DNA of 64,000 nt from Chlamydomonas sphaeroides (GCA_001662425.1 BDDC01000189.1:4768-68767), one strand, 5' to 3'. Shown: positions 1 to 11,891, counted from the first letter of the stretch. Notes: generated by a model not told the origin, from the sequence alone. Made by a program: numbers and translations.

Positions 1-588
1 AGATCCGCCAGTGCGGAAGCGCGGCACAGCCTGCCCCGGGTGGAATGGCGCGTCGGCCGTGCGAAGAGGGAACGTGGTTAGATGTGCCAGTGCGAAAGCG
101 GAGTTCAGCGCCGCCTGGAAGGAACCCGGTTCCCGGCCCAGCCCGCGTACCAGGACGTGAGTTACATGACGAGGATGGTAGCGAGTGTCGTAGTGCTAAG
201 CAGCGGTCAGGCGCAGCACCGCCAGCGCGCGCGCTAGTTACCCCATGCTTACACCGCAACTCGGCCCCGGCATAGCACGCCCTCAATTCAACGAGTAGAC
301 GTACGTACGAAACAGGCAGGAGCCACCGGCAGCAGGGGCAGACGGCACAAGGCATGAGCGGTTAGTTAGCGAAGTCAGCGCACCGCGAAGCGGTGCACCA
401 GGAGCAGGAAGCAAGCAGGGCACACGCTACACGCGCAGGCTGTCGGCGGGTGCTGCGTGCGTCTGTGTAGGGGTAGAGTGGGGCAGGGCCAGGGGCGCAG
501 CACAGGGGGAGGAGAAATACGACAGCATGGAGGGCCATGGCGTGCGCGCGTGCGTGAGGGCGTGTGTGTGTGGGGCCCTGCGCCGCAG
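1..588. other. Left edge, no gene recognised
   Basis: I see no exon with convincing protein character here. The open frames lack splice partners and look like GC-driven noise. It may hold the promoter, 5' UTR or first exons (including a signal peptide) of the kinase gene that follows, or the 3' end of another gene. Confidence 0.3.
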
Positions 589-3500
589 GTATGGTGGCAG
601 TATGCTGGGGGCGCTGCGGCCGCTGCGGTGGGCGGAGGCGCGCGCCTTTCTGGACGCGGCGTCGCAGTCCGCGTTGCAAGGGCTTCTGACTGGTGCCGTG
701 GGCGCAATCAACCCCGACCAAGACCGAGGTGCGTGCCACTCGGTCTTCCCTTGGCTTTGCTGCGTTGGCTTGATGTGGGAGTTGGAAAAGCCCACTGTAT
801 ACGTCCTGGCGCTCGGACACCGGAGCGCCTGCGACTGTCATGTGACACGCATCTCGCTGAGTTGCCGACCGCGGGCGACACGCAGGCTCCGGCTGGGAGG
901 TGTACTACGTGGAGCCATCGTACCATGATTACGTCGTGGCCGTCGAGGTGGGGCGGCGGCTCGCTCGGTCCCAGGGGCTCGCTGGGCAACCGCCATCAAT
1001 GGCGTGGGCCGGTGGGCGTTTCTCAAGCAAGTAGCGTTGGGCATGCTGGATGGGCAGCTGCTGGCCTGCCGCATGGGTATCCATGATTCTTGGCTCTGCG
1101 GAAGGGCACGGGCGGTGCATGAGGCTAGCCACCCTGGCTGCGCTGCGCTGCCCGGCCGGCGGCGACGGCGCGCTGCCGCAGGGCTGCTTCCGGCCCAACC
1201 AGGTCCAGCGGCTGGCGCTGCTGACGAGGAGCGGGCGGCGCTACCAGCTGGGCCGCGGCGACTGCACATACCGCTTCAGGTGCGCGTGCGCGGGAGCGGC
1301 GCGCGTGGCGACGCGAGGCCGGCTTTTGGCGGCCGCACGCGGCTCCGAGACGCAAAGAGGGTGGCTGTGTTGAGTCGCTCGCCGCAAGGCCCTGGAGCCA
1401 CGCAGGGCTTGAGGCATGCGCGCCCTGGCGCCGCCAGACAACGCTCAGTCGTATGTGCCTAACATGGGTGCCTGCAGAGAGGACGCGCCGCGGGGCGGCT
1501 ACCTGGCTGGCGTGGCCGGGCGGGCGACCGCCTGGATGGCTGCTGCGACCGAGCCCGCCAACATCGGAGTGCGTGAACGGCCGTGGGTCAATGAGGTGGA
1601 TGCGCTGCTGGGGGACGTGGCTCCTAGCCACAGCTACCGTCACCAGCGCCCCACTGCCGACCCACGCCCCTCCCTCCAACCCCCAAGCGCAGCTGGAACT
1701 CGTGTGGGCCGCACCCGAGGGCGCCGGCGACCCGACATACACCCTCCAGCCGCCGCGTTCGCTGGCGCGCGGCGCGGCGCCGTCCTCCTCGCCGCCTTGC
1801 TCACCGCCTGTACGGATGGTCTCACGCTCGGTCCGGCCGGCTGAGCTCTTTTGGCCGGCATGTGGCTCCGGCGCCCGCGCGGCGTGCCCCTCCAATGCCT
1901 GCTGCGGGCAGATGATGGATTTCCCATTGGGCCGGCAGCCCACGTGCTCGAGCGCTGTGGAGGTCTGCCAGGTACGGCAGGCGCGCAGGACACGCAGCCG
2001 TACTAGACCTTCCGGTCTGTTCCAGAGTGGGCGTGTGGCGGGCGCAAGCCTGCATGGCATTATCCCGAGCACCAGATGCTGCAGCCTTGGCGAGTGCGCC
2101 CACTTACCTGCGTGCCTTCCGCAGTCCCCCGTCCTCACTTCGCAAAACCCTCTGGTTATATCCCACCCTCCGACGTAGCTGTCATGCATCCCAGGTTACG
2201 GCCAGTGCCAGCCGCCACAGCCAGGGCTCACCTCCGTGTTCTTCATCAGCTCGGAGCCTGCGCCCGGCCCTTCAAGCGCACCCTCGGCGCAGCCGCCATG
2301 GCAGTTTATCTTTCACCGCGAGCAGGTTTTGCCGTACAACAGTGCCGTACGCTTCTGCGCCGGCAGCAGTTACCTGGGGCTGTCATGGGAGGTGGCCAGC
2401 CTACGGGACGTGCTGGGGTTGCTTGCGGCGGCCAACGTTCGCGGCGGCGGCATCCGGTCATTAATACGCAGCGGCACCACAGGTGAGCTAGCTAGCCGCT
2501 CGCGCCTGCTGTGCCGGGGCGCATGTTTCCAGCGAGTCCGCGAGCGCGAGCGCGAGCGCGACGTTCAGCGGGTTTCTCGGTGTCTTGGTTCAGCGAGCGC
2601 AGCCTTTCAGCGCAACCGGCAGCAGCCGCGTCGTCAGCGACCTGCTGGGTCCTGCGCGGTTGTTGCGGGAAAGCGCGCAACCGAGCGAGTGCGCGGCAGC
2701 AGAGTTGTGTACGAACGCACCCGATGACCTCGGCGCACGTCGGCCTGGGGTTACTAGCCTATCGTGCTTCAGCGCACGTCGGCCTGGGGCAACTAGCCTA
2801 TCGTGCTTACTTGCGCTGGGTCTCGTACGTCCTGTGACGGCCACTGCGTGCGGGGGCGCTGGTGCTGCCGCTGCGGCGAGCGACTTGTGCGGCCCTGTGG
2901 GCCCCATAGTTGCTGAGATTTGTTGGCCTAATTTACTGCGGAATGGATCTATGCAAAGTGGGCTGCCCTGTTGCCTCGCAGGCGGCCCGTTCTGGATGCG
3001 GCCGGAAAGCAGCGCCCGCACCGTCATCAACACGACCGCGAACGGCTGCCTCACCGCTCAGGTCCGTGGGATGGTCTGACGGCGGTGGGATTGCTGCCTG
3101 CGTGCCACGCCAAAGGATGATGCTGGTTAGTAAGTTCGTTGCTGTCTTCTGGTTGAGGCTCCACTGGCAAGCCGCGGTGCACAACCATCCCGTCTGTCCC
3201 CGCAGGTTGGGGACAAGGTGCTGTCAAGCCGCTTGCCACTGGAGCTCATGCAGTGGTCTTGCTTCAACCGCGCGATGGTGTTGTGTAAGGCCATGCCGCT
3301 CGCTTCGGGCGACTCGGGCCGGAGCTCGCTGGCGGCACGGGGGCTGCTGCCGGCCGCCTCAGCCAATGGGGAGCTGACGTGGCAGCAGGGTGAGGGCGGT
3401 GTGTGGTCCTGGTGGCTTGGCTTCTGCGTGTCTGCAGCAGCAGCTACAGCGTGGGCTGAGGCTGCCTGCAAGCCGGCCACAGCGGCCGCCGCCTGGGGCT

Positions 3501-6500
3501 CCCTGTCTGCGCAGTCCGACCATGTGCCCCCTCCCGCCTCTCACAACACATGTCCCCAACCCAGGCCCCCACGCTGTGTCCGCCTCCCGGTCGCTGGGCG
3601 GCGGTCCGCTGCCCGGCTGCAACTTCACGCTCGGCGGCCCGGCAGCGGCGGCTTCCCCTGGCGGCGGTGACAGCCGGGGCCTGCTGCTTCGTGGCGGCGG
3701 CGCACCCAGCCACGTGACGCTCGCACTCGGCCTTGGCGTTGCTGTCATAGAGGTCAGCGTCGCAGACCAGGGCGGGGCGCCCGTCATGCTAGATGTCGAC
3801 GGCGTCGAGGTCGTGGCTGGGCTGCGGTTCCGAATGTCAGACGACGACGGCAGCGCGGGCCCTACCACAGCCGCGGGCTCCGGGAGCACGGAGGGCTGGC
3901 ACACACTGGAGCTGGCGGCGGGCGAGGTGGTGACGGCCTTGAGCGGCTGCGCGGGCGGCTTCCTGGAGCGGCTCGTGTTTCACACCAGCACCGGCCGCCT
4001 GTGGACGACGCACTTCGACATTGCCTCGGTCTGCAGCTCTGCGTTCCTGGAGGTGGCCCCAGCGGGCGGCTACCTGGTCGGCGTGCAGGTGGGACCGGGG
4101 TGGAGGAAGCAAGGGGGCATCTTCCCAGCTCGCCAGGGTTGCGTGGATGGCACAGAGCTCGGCATGCATGAGGAAACCGGATCGCCCGCCATGCCATGAC
4201 CTGGCCTGAAAGCGCACGTCTGGCACCCTTTCCCCGTCACGCCACAGGGCCAGGCGGGCGACTTCGTCCACTCCCTACAGCTGCTTTGGGGCCAGCCGCC
4301 GGGTAGCATGCCCTCCCCGCCAACCCCTTCCCTGTTGCCGACGCCGGCCCCTGCCAGCCCACCGGCTGCAGGGCCGACCTCATCCCCGCCGCCAGCCGCA
4401 GCGGTGACTCCCCTCGCCACGGGTCCCCCATCCGCAGCCCCTTCGCCAGCAGCAGCAGCAGCGACACCCGTGGCCAGGGATATTGTACCTGCGCCTCCTC
4501 CGCCCCAGCCAGCACCTGCGCGGCCGCCATTGCTGCAGCCAAAGGACGGCCTGACCCAGCCAGCGACTCGCAGCTCCGAACCAGGCTCGAGCAGCTCAGG
4601 TGCCATCACCGGCGCGGCTGTTGGCGCAGCGGTGGGCGGCGTCGCCCTGCTCGGCCTCGCTCGCGGCCCTGGCCCTACTGCTGCTGCGACGGCGGCGACG
4701 GCGCGAACGCCGGCGCCAGCGCTACACCACCCAGCCTGCGCCAGGCGCCAAGTCCGATAGCGCCCTGACGGACGGCGCTGCGTCGGAGAGCGCCATGGAG
4801 CGCCGGTCGGCGGCAGGGCTCTCTGCCGCCCCGACGGCAGCGTGCAGCGTGCGCATTGCCACAGCAGCCGAGGAACCCGCCGGCAAGCATGCGGGCGCCC
4901 GCCACGCGATCTCCCTACCTCCACACAAGCAGCGTGATGATCCTGGCCCGGTACACCCCGCAGACAGACCACAGGGGAAGGGGCAGCAGCTATACATATG
5001 CAGGAGGCCTCCTGGCTACATGCACGCATGGCTCGCGCGCAGGGCCCGGCCGCGAAGCAGCCAGCCAGCGCCGGGGGCTGCGACTGCTGTGCCGTCACAC
5101 AGCATCGTGCCGCTGCAAGCTTGCAGGCCTCCTCACGCTACGCCGTCCGCACCGCCACGCGCCCGCCGCAGGCTCGAGCGCCGCCGCCAGCAGCTCGGCG
5201 ATGGTCACATGCAGTACGGAGGCGGAGGAGGCGCCGGCGGCGGTGTCGGCGGGCGCCGCCGTCACCCGGCTGGGCGCCGGGGCGCTGGAGGCCAAGATGC
5301 ACGCCTATGCCGGCGCGTGAGCATGCCTGGGCGTTGTGTGGAGTGTGTCCAGAAATAGAAGCAGCGGTAGCACGGCGCGCGCACGAGGGCGCCACCGCAC
5401 GGGGCCATGCAGGGAGGGCAAGCAGGTGCGGGAGCGGGAGCGCGCGCGGGCGTGGGGATGCAAGCGCGCAGCAGGCGACGCGTGGACTCGGGAAGAGTTC
5501 CCCGCGCGCCGCCTGGCCTGGCCCTTGCCGGGGTGTGCGTGTGTGTGGGACGCACGGTGCCGGCTAGCCTGCATCGCCCAGCGCTGCCATGCATGGGCCT
5601 CTTACGCCTGTTCGTCTTATTTGGGCGGCCGCTCGGGCCTCGCTCGGGGTGCCGCCCGCCGCTCGTGTGGGCCCGTCGCAGTCCGCCGCGCTCGCTGCCG
5701 AAGCAGCGCCATGGCCTCCCGGTCGCTGTGCCCGCCCCTGCCTGACCCTTGAGCTGGCGCCGCCTGCCTGCCGGCGCCGGCGCCTGCCTCCCGCCCCCTC
5801 CTGTCAGGGTGCTGGTGAACGCCCGGACCGTGACCGCGAAGGCCGCGGGCCGTGCGGAGCTGGCGTACCGGGGCCTTGCAGGTGCGCGCATGCGGGTCCG
5901 CTCCGATCGCAGTGCTGCGCACTGCCACATGCCGACTGCTGGCGACGCGCCGGCCTGGTGCCTGGTGCCTGTGCCGCCGGACTGCACGCTGTCACCAACT
6001 GCACCCATCGCCTGCGCCAGGCCCGCCGGCGCCGCCGGACCGCTGCCACGGCTTGGGCTGCAACGAACGCTACCCTTGCTTGCATCCCGTCGCCATGCGC
6101 CGCAGGCGGCAGCTCCGCCACCGCCAGCGCGGACCTTGGCAGCTGCAGCTGCGAGGCAGGCGCGCCGGCGCCCACCGCGCCCGCAGCACTGCGCGCGGGC
6201 GACGTTGAGGCCAAGCTGCACGCATATGCCAGCACGTGAGGCGGGAGGGCGAGGGCGAGGGCGAGGGCGAGGGCGAGGGCGAGGGCGAGGGCGAGGGCGA
6301 GGGCGCCGCAGCGCAAGCCGTGGGCTCCCGGCCGGCTGTGTGCGCGAGCGCGGGCTTGCACGCAGCGCGCTTCCTGCGCAATGCTCGCTGGTGCCTGTTA
6401 TCCTGGGCCTGGCGGTCTGCGCGTGCCCGCCGGCTTCTTTGCAGCCGTCGTACCGTATGTTGGATTGTCGATGGAGTCGTGGCAATCTATTGTGTTGGAC

Positions 6501-9500
6501 CTCCGACGCATCGATAGCGTCAGTACCGTATCCTATGATGCTGGCTACTTGGCCAACACCTCTCGGGCCGCACCCGCACCCGCAGGATCATGGACACTCT
6601 CCGGCTGGAGGCCGGCGGCGCAGCAGACGCGGCCGCGCCTGGCGGCAAGTCGGCAGATGGGCGCTGCCCTACCTTCGCTGGCCCCCGTGGCGTCGCATCG
6701 TGCCGGGCTGTCCTGCGGCCCCGCCCGCCCCCACAAACGGGGCCCCCGCTGACACAATCCCCCGCTGCTGCCCCCGCTGCGGGTTGCGGCAACCGGCGCG
6801 CCACACAGGGTCCGACACCTCTCCACGAGCCCACTCAAACGACGAGCTGGCTGCGTTGCTACCGCCGGTTATGCAGCACCTCCAGGTGCGCAGCGGGGGC
6901 CGTGTTGGCCCGCGACACCGCCACGGGCGCCAGCACGTACGGGGCACGCAGCAGCACGCGCGGCGCGGGCTCGCTGCGCCGTCGCTACGGCGCCCGCAGG
7001 GCCTCGCAGGGCCACGTGCGAGGGCGGCGCGCTCGCATGCGACGCCGTGTGGCTTGGCCCCTCGCCTGCAGAAGGAGCTGTCGCAAGTCGGAGAGCAGGT
7101 CAGCCTGATGGCGGTGGTGGGTCGCGGCAGCTTCGGCGTCGTGTACCTTGGTGAGCCGGGCCGGGGTGGCTTGGTACTCATGGGTGCGTGCCGGTTCGCA
7201 GAATTCGAAGCCCGCGTTCGCACCCACGCGCGTTTCGAAGGGCTCAAGCAAGCGGCGTGCCTTGCAGATCGGGTTGCGGTGTGGCCGGGGGCCCTGCGGC
7301 CCCGCCCGCACAGCTGCCATGTTGGCCGGCGGTATGTTGCCACGTGCGGAGCAGCCGGGGGGCTCATTGCGGTAGCGCACTCCTGACACCTGTTCTGTCT
7401 CGCCCTCCTGGCCGCCAGGCACCTGGTGCGGCTTGCGTGTGGCGGTCAAGGCCCTGGTGGTGCACTCGGAGCTGCTGGGGAGGGAGGTGCGGCCGGGGCG
7501 GGAAAGGGACAGGCCGACTGAAGCAGGGATGGAGGCGGCGTTCAGGCGCGAGGATCCAGGGCGCTGGCGGGCTGCGTATTGCAGCGTGCCCATGAGAGCC
7601 CACACGCCGACAGGTAACCGACCGTTTCCCTTTCCGCCGCGATCACGCTTCACGGCATGTGGCTGCAGGGCCGGCAGCGGCAGCGCGCCATCCTTGAGGC
7701 AGCAATCTCCAACGAAGTCGCTCGAGGTCAGCTGAGTCGCGCTCGCCCACAGCCAACAGCGCGCTGTGCAGGGCGGGGCCACCGCCAACGAGCATGAGTA
7801 CGGCGGCCCCTGCCAACACGGCGCCGATCCACATGACGACCCCCGCCACGCCCCTCCGCATCGCAGCACCCCAACGTGGTCACCACGTACGCCGCCAACG
7901 TGGTGCCGCTGGAGGTGATGACGCGAGGGCTACACGACACCCCATCGGCCCCGTCGTCAACGCTGGCGCTGCGGCAGGCGACGTCGGGCATCGCTGACGA
8001 GGTGCGGCCTCATTCTGGAGCCGCTGTGCAGGCCCAGCGCCGTCACCCAGCAGGCTGCCTGCCCTTGGCCAGAGATTGTGGGAAAAGCACTGGCAAGAGG
8101 ATGTGGGGATAAAGCGGGGCCGGGTCCCCGGTGCATGCTGCTTCGGTGCAGCGGTGCTGCTGAGGTGCAGCGCGGCCGCGAGTTGAGCTCGCTTCAGCCG
8201 CCGTCCCACGCGCGGGCCCGGCCCTGAGCACCAGGTGCCGTCCCAGCAGGCTGGCGCCGGCGAGGACCTGGAGCTGGGCTCCGACCCGCTGGCCGGCTGC
8301 GGGGACGTCTACAAGCTCTTCCTCATCCAGGCGCGTGGGGGCAGCGGTAGCAAGGCAATCGGCTGCGCCACGTGCGTTGCCGCTGACGCGTCGTTGGGGT
8401 CGCGGCCCGCAGGAGTACTGCAGCGTGGGCAGCCTGCTGTCGGCGCTGGGTGAGCGAACCGGGGATGTGTGGGGTGAAACAGCAAACCTGTAACACACGG
8501 GGGCAGCTGGCACCTCGGTCTGACGGTGCTGCGGAAGCAGGGGCAACAGGAGGGTCTTTGTGAGGGCGCCGTTGTCGGGCAGCTGGGTAGCGGGGAGCAG
8601 CGGATACAGCGCGGCGCTTGTTGGGGCGCGCCAGGCGTGATGCCGGCTGGCTGCCCTGCTTGCGGCAGCACTATCGGTTGGCTTGCGGCTGGCTGCTGCT
8701 GTTGATGGGTAGGGCGGTGGCCGCCTGCAGCATCCTATCCCGGCACTCCTCCCGCAACGCAGGCGCCGGCGTGGTGGGCTGCGTGGCGGCGGGCGGCGCG
8801 GAGGCGCTGTGCGCGCTGACGCTGGCCCTGGACGTGGCGTGCGGCATGGTGTACATCCACGCCCGCAACATCGTGCACGGCGACCTCAGCTCCAAGGCGA
8901 GCAAGCCTGCGTGATGGAAGCTCTGAGGTCGCAGACCACAGCTAGCAATACCTGTTGCCCCCTTGGTGTTGGCCCGCCACCCCTCCTTCGCCTGGGGCCC
9001 TCCGGCCGGCCCCGCCAAGTGGGCTACTTCTACTTACTCATGCAGGCGCACACCACCCAAACGACTCGCCATACGTCAATAGCGCGGTACTTGTTTGAGA
9101 CGCGACCCCTGGCCCCTTCGCTCGGCGGACATGGCCGGTGCACGCTTGCGTGCCAAGAATTGGCAGGCACCCTGCCCGCGCGGCCTTGCGCTAGCACACA
9201 TCTTCGGCCGCTATCACAGCAGCAGGAGCCCAGCCAACCAGGCGAGGCACGGCCAGGAGGCAGGCCCCGCCTTCGCGCCGGAAACTGAGTCGCCAACTCC
9301 GCTACGCTTCTGCGCTGCCAGAGGCCGAGCTCGGCGATGATATCGCATCACTTACCCTTGCCGCCTGGCTGCCTACGATACGCGCACGCGTGGCTCCCAT
9401 CTTGATTCGCAGAATATCCTACTTGCGGACCGGACAGGCGCGGACGCCAACTTGTACGGCGACGACACGGCGGTCGGCCTGGAGTTGCAGGGCCGGCCGT

Positions 9501-10368
9501 CTGTGCTGGCGGCGCTGGCGGCTCTGCGGGGCACCTGGCGGCCGCCCATCGTGGCCAAGCTGGCGGACTTTGGGCTGTCGTGAGTGTTGGTGCGCGGCGT
9601 CGGTTTGGAAGCTCCGCGTGCTGAGGCGCTCGCTCTGGGGCCCTGGCCGCCTGACTGCCTGCAACGCCCCCTCTGACGCCGCGCCTACAGTCACCGAGTG
9701 GCCGCCGACCAGACGCACGCGTCCTGCTGTTTCCAGGTACGCGCCGCGGCAGCTTCTCGCTATCCACGCGCCGGCTTCTTCGCCACGCTGCCGTAGCGCA
9801 GCGCCGCGCCCGCAGCACGCCGCGCGTTTCACGCTGCCGTTTCACGATTCCCGCCAACCTCCCCGACGTCCCGCCCAAGCCCAGGGCACGCCGGGCTACG
9901 CCGCGCCAGAGGTCATGGGGCAGGGCCGGCTGGGCAAGCCCGCTGACGTGTACTCTTACGGGGTGGTCTTCCTGGAGCTGTGCTACGGCCACAGCGTCGA
10001 CGGCATCCGGTCACGCGCCATGGCGCGCAGAACGCACTGGGCGCAGCCGCCGCCGCAGTGCCCCGAGCAGCTGGCGCGGCTGCTGGCCGCCTGCCTGGCG
10101 GCGGAGCCGTCCGCGCGGCCCACGTTTGAGCAGGCGGGTGCTGGGTTGCCTGGCCGTGCGCGGCCGGCCGGCGTCCGCTGGATGGGCCTGCGTGTGCGCC
10201 CCTAGCTACCTAGCTGCCTGCTTCGCTGGGTGGGGGAGCAGCGCCCCGCAACGCGCCGCCCTCCGTTCGCTGACGGAGGAGCACCGCGTGTCGGCTGTGT
10301 CGCAGGTGGCGGCGCAGCTGCTGGAGGTGGTGCGCGATGCTCACCAGCGTTATAGCCGCCGCGGATGA
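589..10368 (+). CDS. Lectin receptor-like protein kinase (C-type-lectin-like + jacalin-like + TM + kinase)
   Basis: Predicted plasma-membrane receptor kinase. The C-type-lectin-like region spans exons 2250-2482, 2982-3061 and 3206-3389. A jacalin-like domain (3565-4088, from 4248) holds GGYLVGVQ and AGDFVHSLQLLWG. A Pro-rich hinge, a TM helix near 4600-4690 and a six-Arg stop-transfer follow. Kinase exons: 7072-7150 (GRGSFGVVY), 7419-7486 (VAVK), 7669-7726 (alpha-C, SNEVA), 7867-8001, 8247-8330 (hinge LFLIQ), 8413-8449, 8763-8896 (HGDLSSK), 9413-9579 (NILL, DFG), 9691-9736, 9885-10133 (GYAAPE, DVYSYGVVFLEL), 10306-10368. HRD is HGD, so it is a non-RD kinase. Three introns start with GC. The TM exon shows a +1 frame conflict, and the junction 7726/7867 does not keep phase, so it may be a pseudogene or contain sequencing indels. 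Exons before 2250 are weak: 589-728 and 886-1011 agree in phase, and about 1440-1510 resembles a jacalin end. The true start is unknown. Kinase identity is near certain; the full model is not. Confidence 0.75.
2733..2808. repeat. Two-copy tandem repeat, period 39 bp
   Basis: Two near-identical 37-bp units (2733-2769 and 2772-2808) differ at two or three bases. They lie in the intron between the first and second C-type-lectin exons of the kinase gene. Seen directly in the sequence; no function inferred. Confidence 0.85.
5172..5316 (+). other. Juxtamembrane exon, copy 1 of a duplicated exon
   Basis: Exon of the kinase gene ending ALEAKMHAYAGA. Its related copy is 6106-6235, ending DVEAKLHAYAST. 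Both enter with one base carried over and leave with two. The exon between them (5808-5880, VLVNARTVTAKAAG) enters needing one base and leaves with one, so all three can be spliced in series. This is a probable cytoplasmic linker repeat. Confidence 0.55.
6106..6235 (+). other. Juxtamembrane exon, copy 2 of a duplicated exon
   Basis: Second copy of the Ser/Ala-rich juxtamembrane exon of the kinase gene, 15 nt shorter than copy 1 and with the same splice phases. Next in series is a candidate exon at 6586 (IMDTLRLEAGG), then 6809-6885 (NDELAALLPPVMQHLQ), which leads into the kinase domain. Confidence 0.55.
6245..6306. repeat. GAGGGC hexanucleotide array, about 10 copies
   Basis: A perfect 6-bp array starts about 10 bp inside the intron, right after the splice donor at 6236. 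The donor GTGAGG itself resembles the repeat unit, so the array may have grown from the splice site. Seen directly. Confidence 0.9.
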
Positions 10369-11891
10369 GGCGTTAGAAGGAAGGGGTGGAAGCCGGGAGC
10401 TGGCTTGTTGCTTTGCTTTTTATGCCATGGTGAGTGGCTGGGCGTTCAGGCCAGCGGCTGCTCACATGCGGTTGCTTTGCTAATGTATTGATGCATTGAG
10501 GCATTCAGACGCGTAGTGTCCCCCTCCGTTGGCACGCAGGCGCTCTCGTTCCCGGCTCAGGTCATTACCACCCACTCCCCGGACGTCGGCTTTGGTGTCG
10601 TCTGCCGGTCACCTGGATGGCGGTCACCTGGATGGCGGTCACCTGGATGGCGGTCACCTGGATGGCGGTCAGCTGACTACTGGAAGCGGCCCCGCGCCAT
10701 CTCGGCCGGCCGCACCAAGCATGGCTTCCCGGCGTGACGCCGTACCTCTTTCCTTCTTTGATTTCGTTCTAGTTTATCATTCTCTTGCCATGACTCAAGC
10801 CGCAACCCCTGCATGAGCTGAGGAAGGCTGCACGGCATTTCTAGCTGGCCCGCTGAAGGGTCTGTGCGTCCAGCCAAGGCCGGCGGTTTACTTATTGATG
10901 TCGTGTTGGTACTATGTGTGGTACACAGAGCTGTGCTTGAGGGAGGCACGGGGAGGCGCGCCGCCCTGGGAGATAACAGCCGTAACAGCCGGGATACGCT
11001 TGCTACACATGACCGTGAAAGTGTTGCCACTGGCGGAATCACTGCGTGCGTACCTTGTTGGTTCAGGTTAATTGCGCCGTGCCTTTGCCACGGTCGGTTT
11101 GGGCCAGTGTAGTCGCTGGACGCATGCATCCGGCATCCGCAACAGGAAATGGCATGGCAGATTGCGGTTGCTTGGATCAGGATGTGTCGAGGGCCCTGCC
11201 AATGGCGGCTATGTGCATCTTTTATTTGGTCATGTGTCGTGGTCTGTATCTAGCTATGCAAGTGCCGGACGGTGCTGGATCCCGGTGGTTCAAGGCTGGG
11301 CCACGGGGACGAGCACTGGCAGGGTTTGCGTGGCGTCGTGCCATGCCAACTGGTCGGCACCGGAATAAGGGTACACACGCGGCCTCCGCTAACACCTTCG
11401 AAAGCAAGTGCTTCATAACATGATACCATGGCAGGTCCCTATGTTACTCGGCGCAACCCACAAAGAACCCAACGCCAGCGCTGCCCGCCATAGCGCACGC
11501 GGCACCCGTGCGTGCTGCGGCCGGGCCCATTCGCAGCCCCTCGCCCACATCCTCATGCATCGTCTTCAGCAGAGAAACTTCACCTCCCGCCGCATGTGGC
11601 GCCGCAGCTGCACGTGGCTGCGCAGGATGCAGCCCATGCGCCACCGCCGTGTGCAGGCCAACCAACCAAGTGTGCAACACAACCAGCAATAGCCTTTCGA
11701 CTCGCTGCGTCATCGGCCGATGATGCGCCCAATACCCTAGCCCCACGCAACTCAGTCCCTCAATGTCAATCGACGCCGGACAACTTGCGGCCGGCCTGCG
11801 GCGCAGCGCCCAAGCAATACCACGCCAACGACACCCGTACCCGGCGCACGGGCGCCGGGCGAGGTCGCTGCAGCCGAGCAGGCCCCATCCT
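10369..11891. other. Intergenic region between convergent kinase and thioredoxin genes
   Basis: Holds the 3' UTR regions of two convergent genes. No coding exon was recognised. It includes a minisatellite at 10607-10666. The open frames here are short and unlike any protein I know. Confidence 0.5.
10607..10666. repeat. 15-bp minisatellite, 4 perfect copies
   Basis: Unit GGTCACCTGGATGGC is repeated four times without change, followed by a partial copy. It lies about 240 bp past the kinase stop codon, probably in the 3' UTR or just beyond. Confidence 0.95.

Noticed and set aside
1125..2189. 354-aa minus-strand ORF
   Set aside because: Composition is scrambled and Arg/Ala/Pro-rich with no motif, and it overlaps plausible plus-strand lectin exons.
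5749..7386. 545-aa uninterrupted plus-strand ORF
   Set aside because: It runs through several introns of the kinase gene. Only parts (for example 6809-6885 and the GRGSFGVVY region) are exons; the rest is Arg/Ala/Pro-rich GC noise.
10607..10666. CRISPR-like array
   Set aside because: Units are perfect 15-bp tandem copies without spacers, and the genome is eukaryotic. It is a minisatellite.
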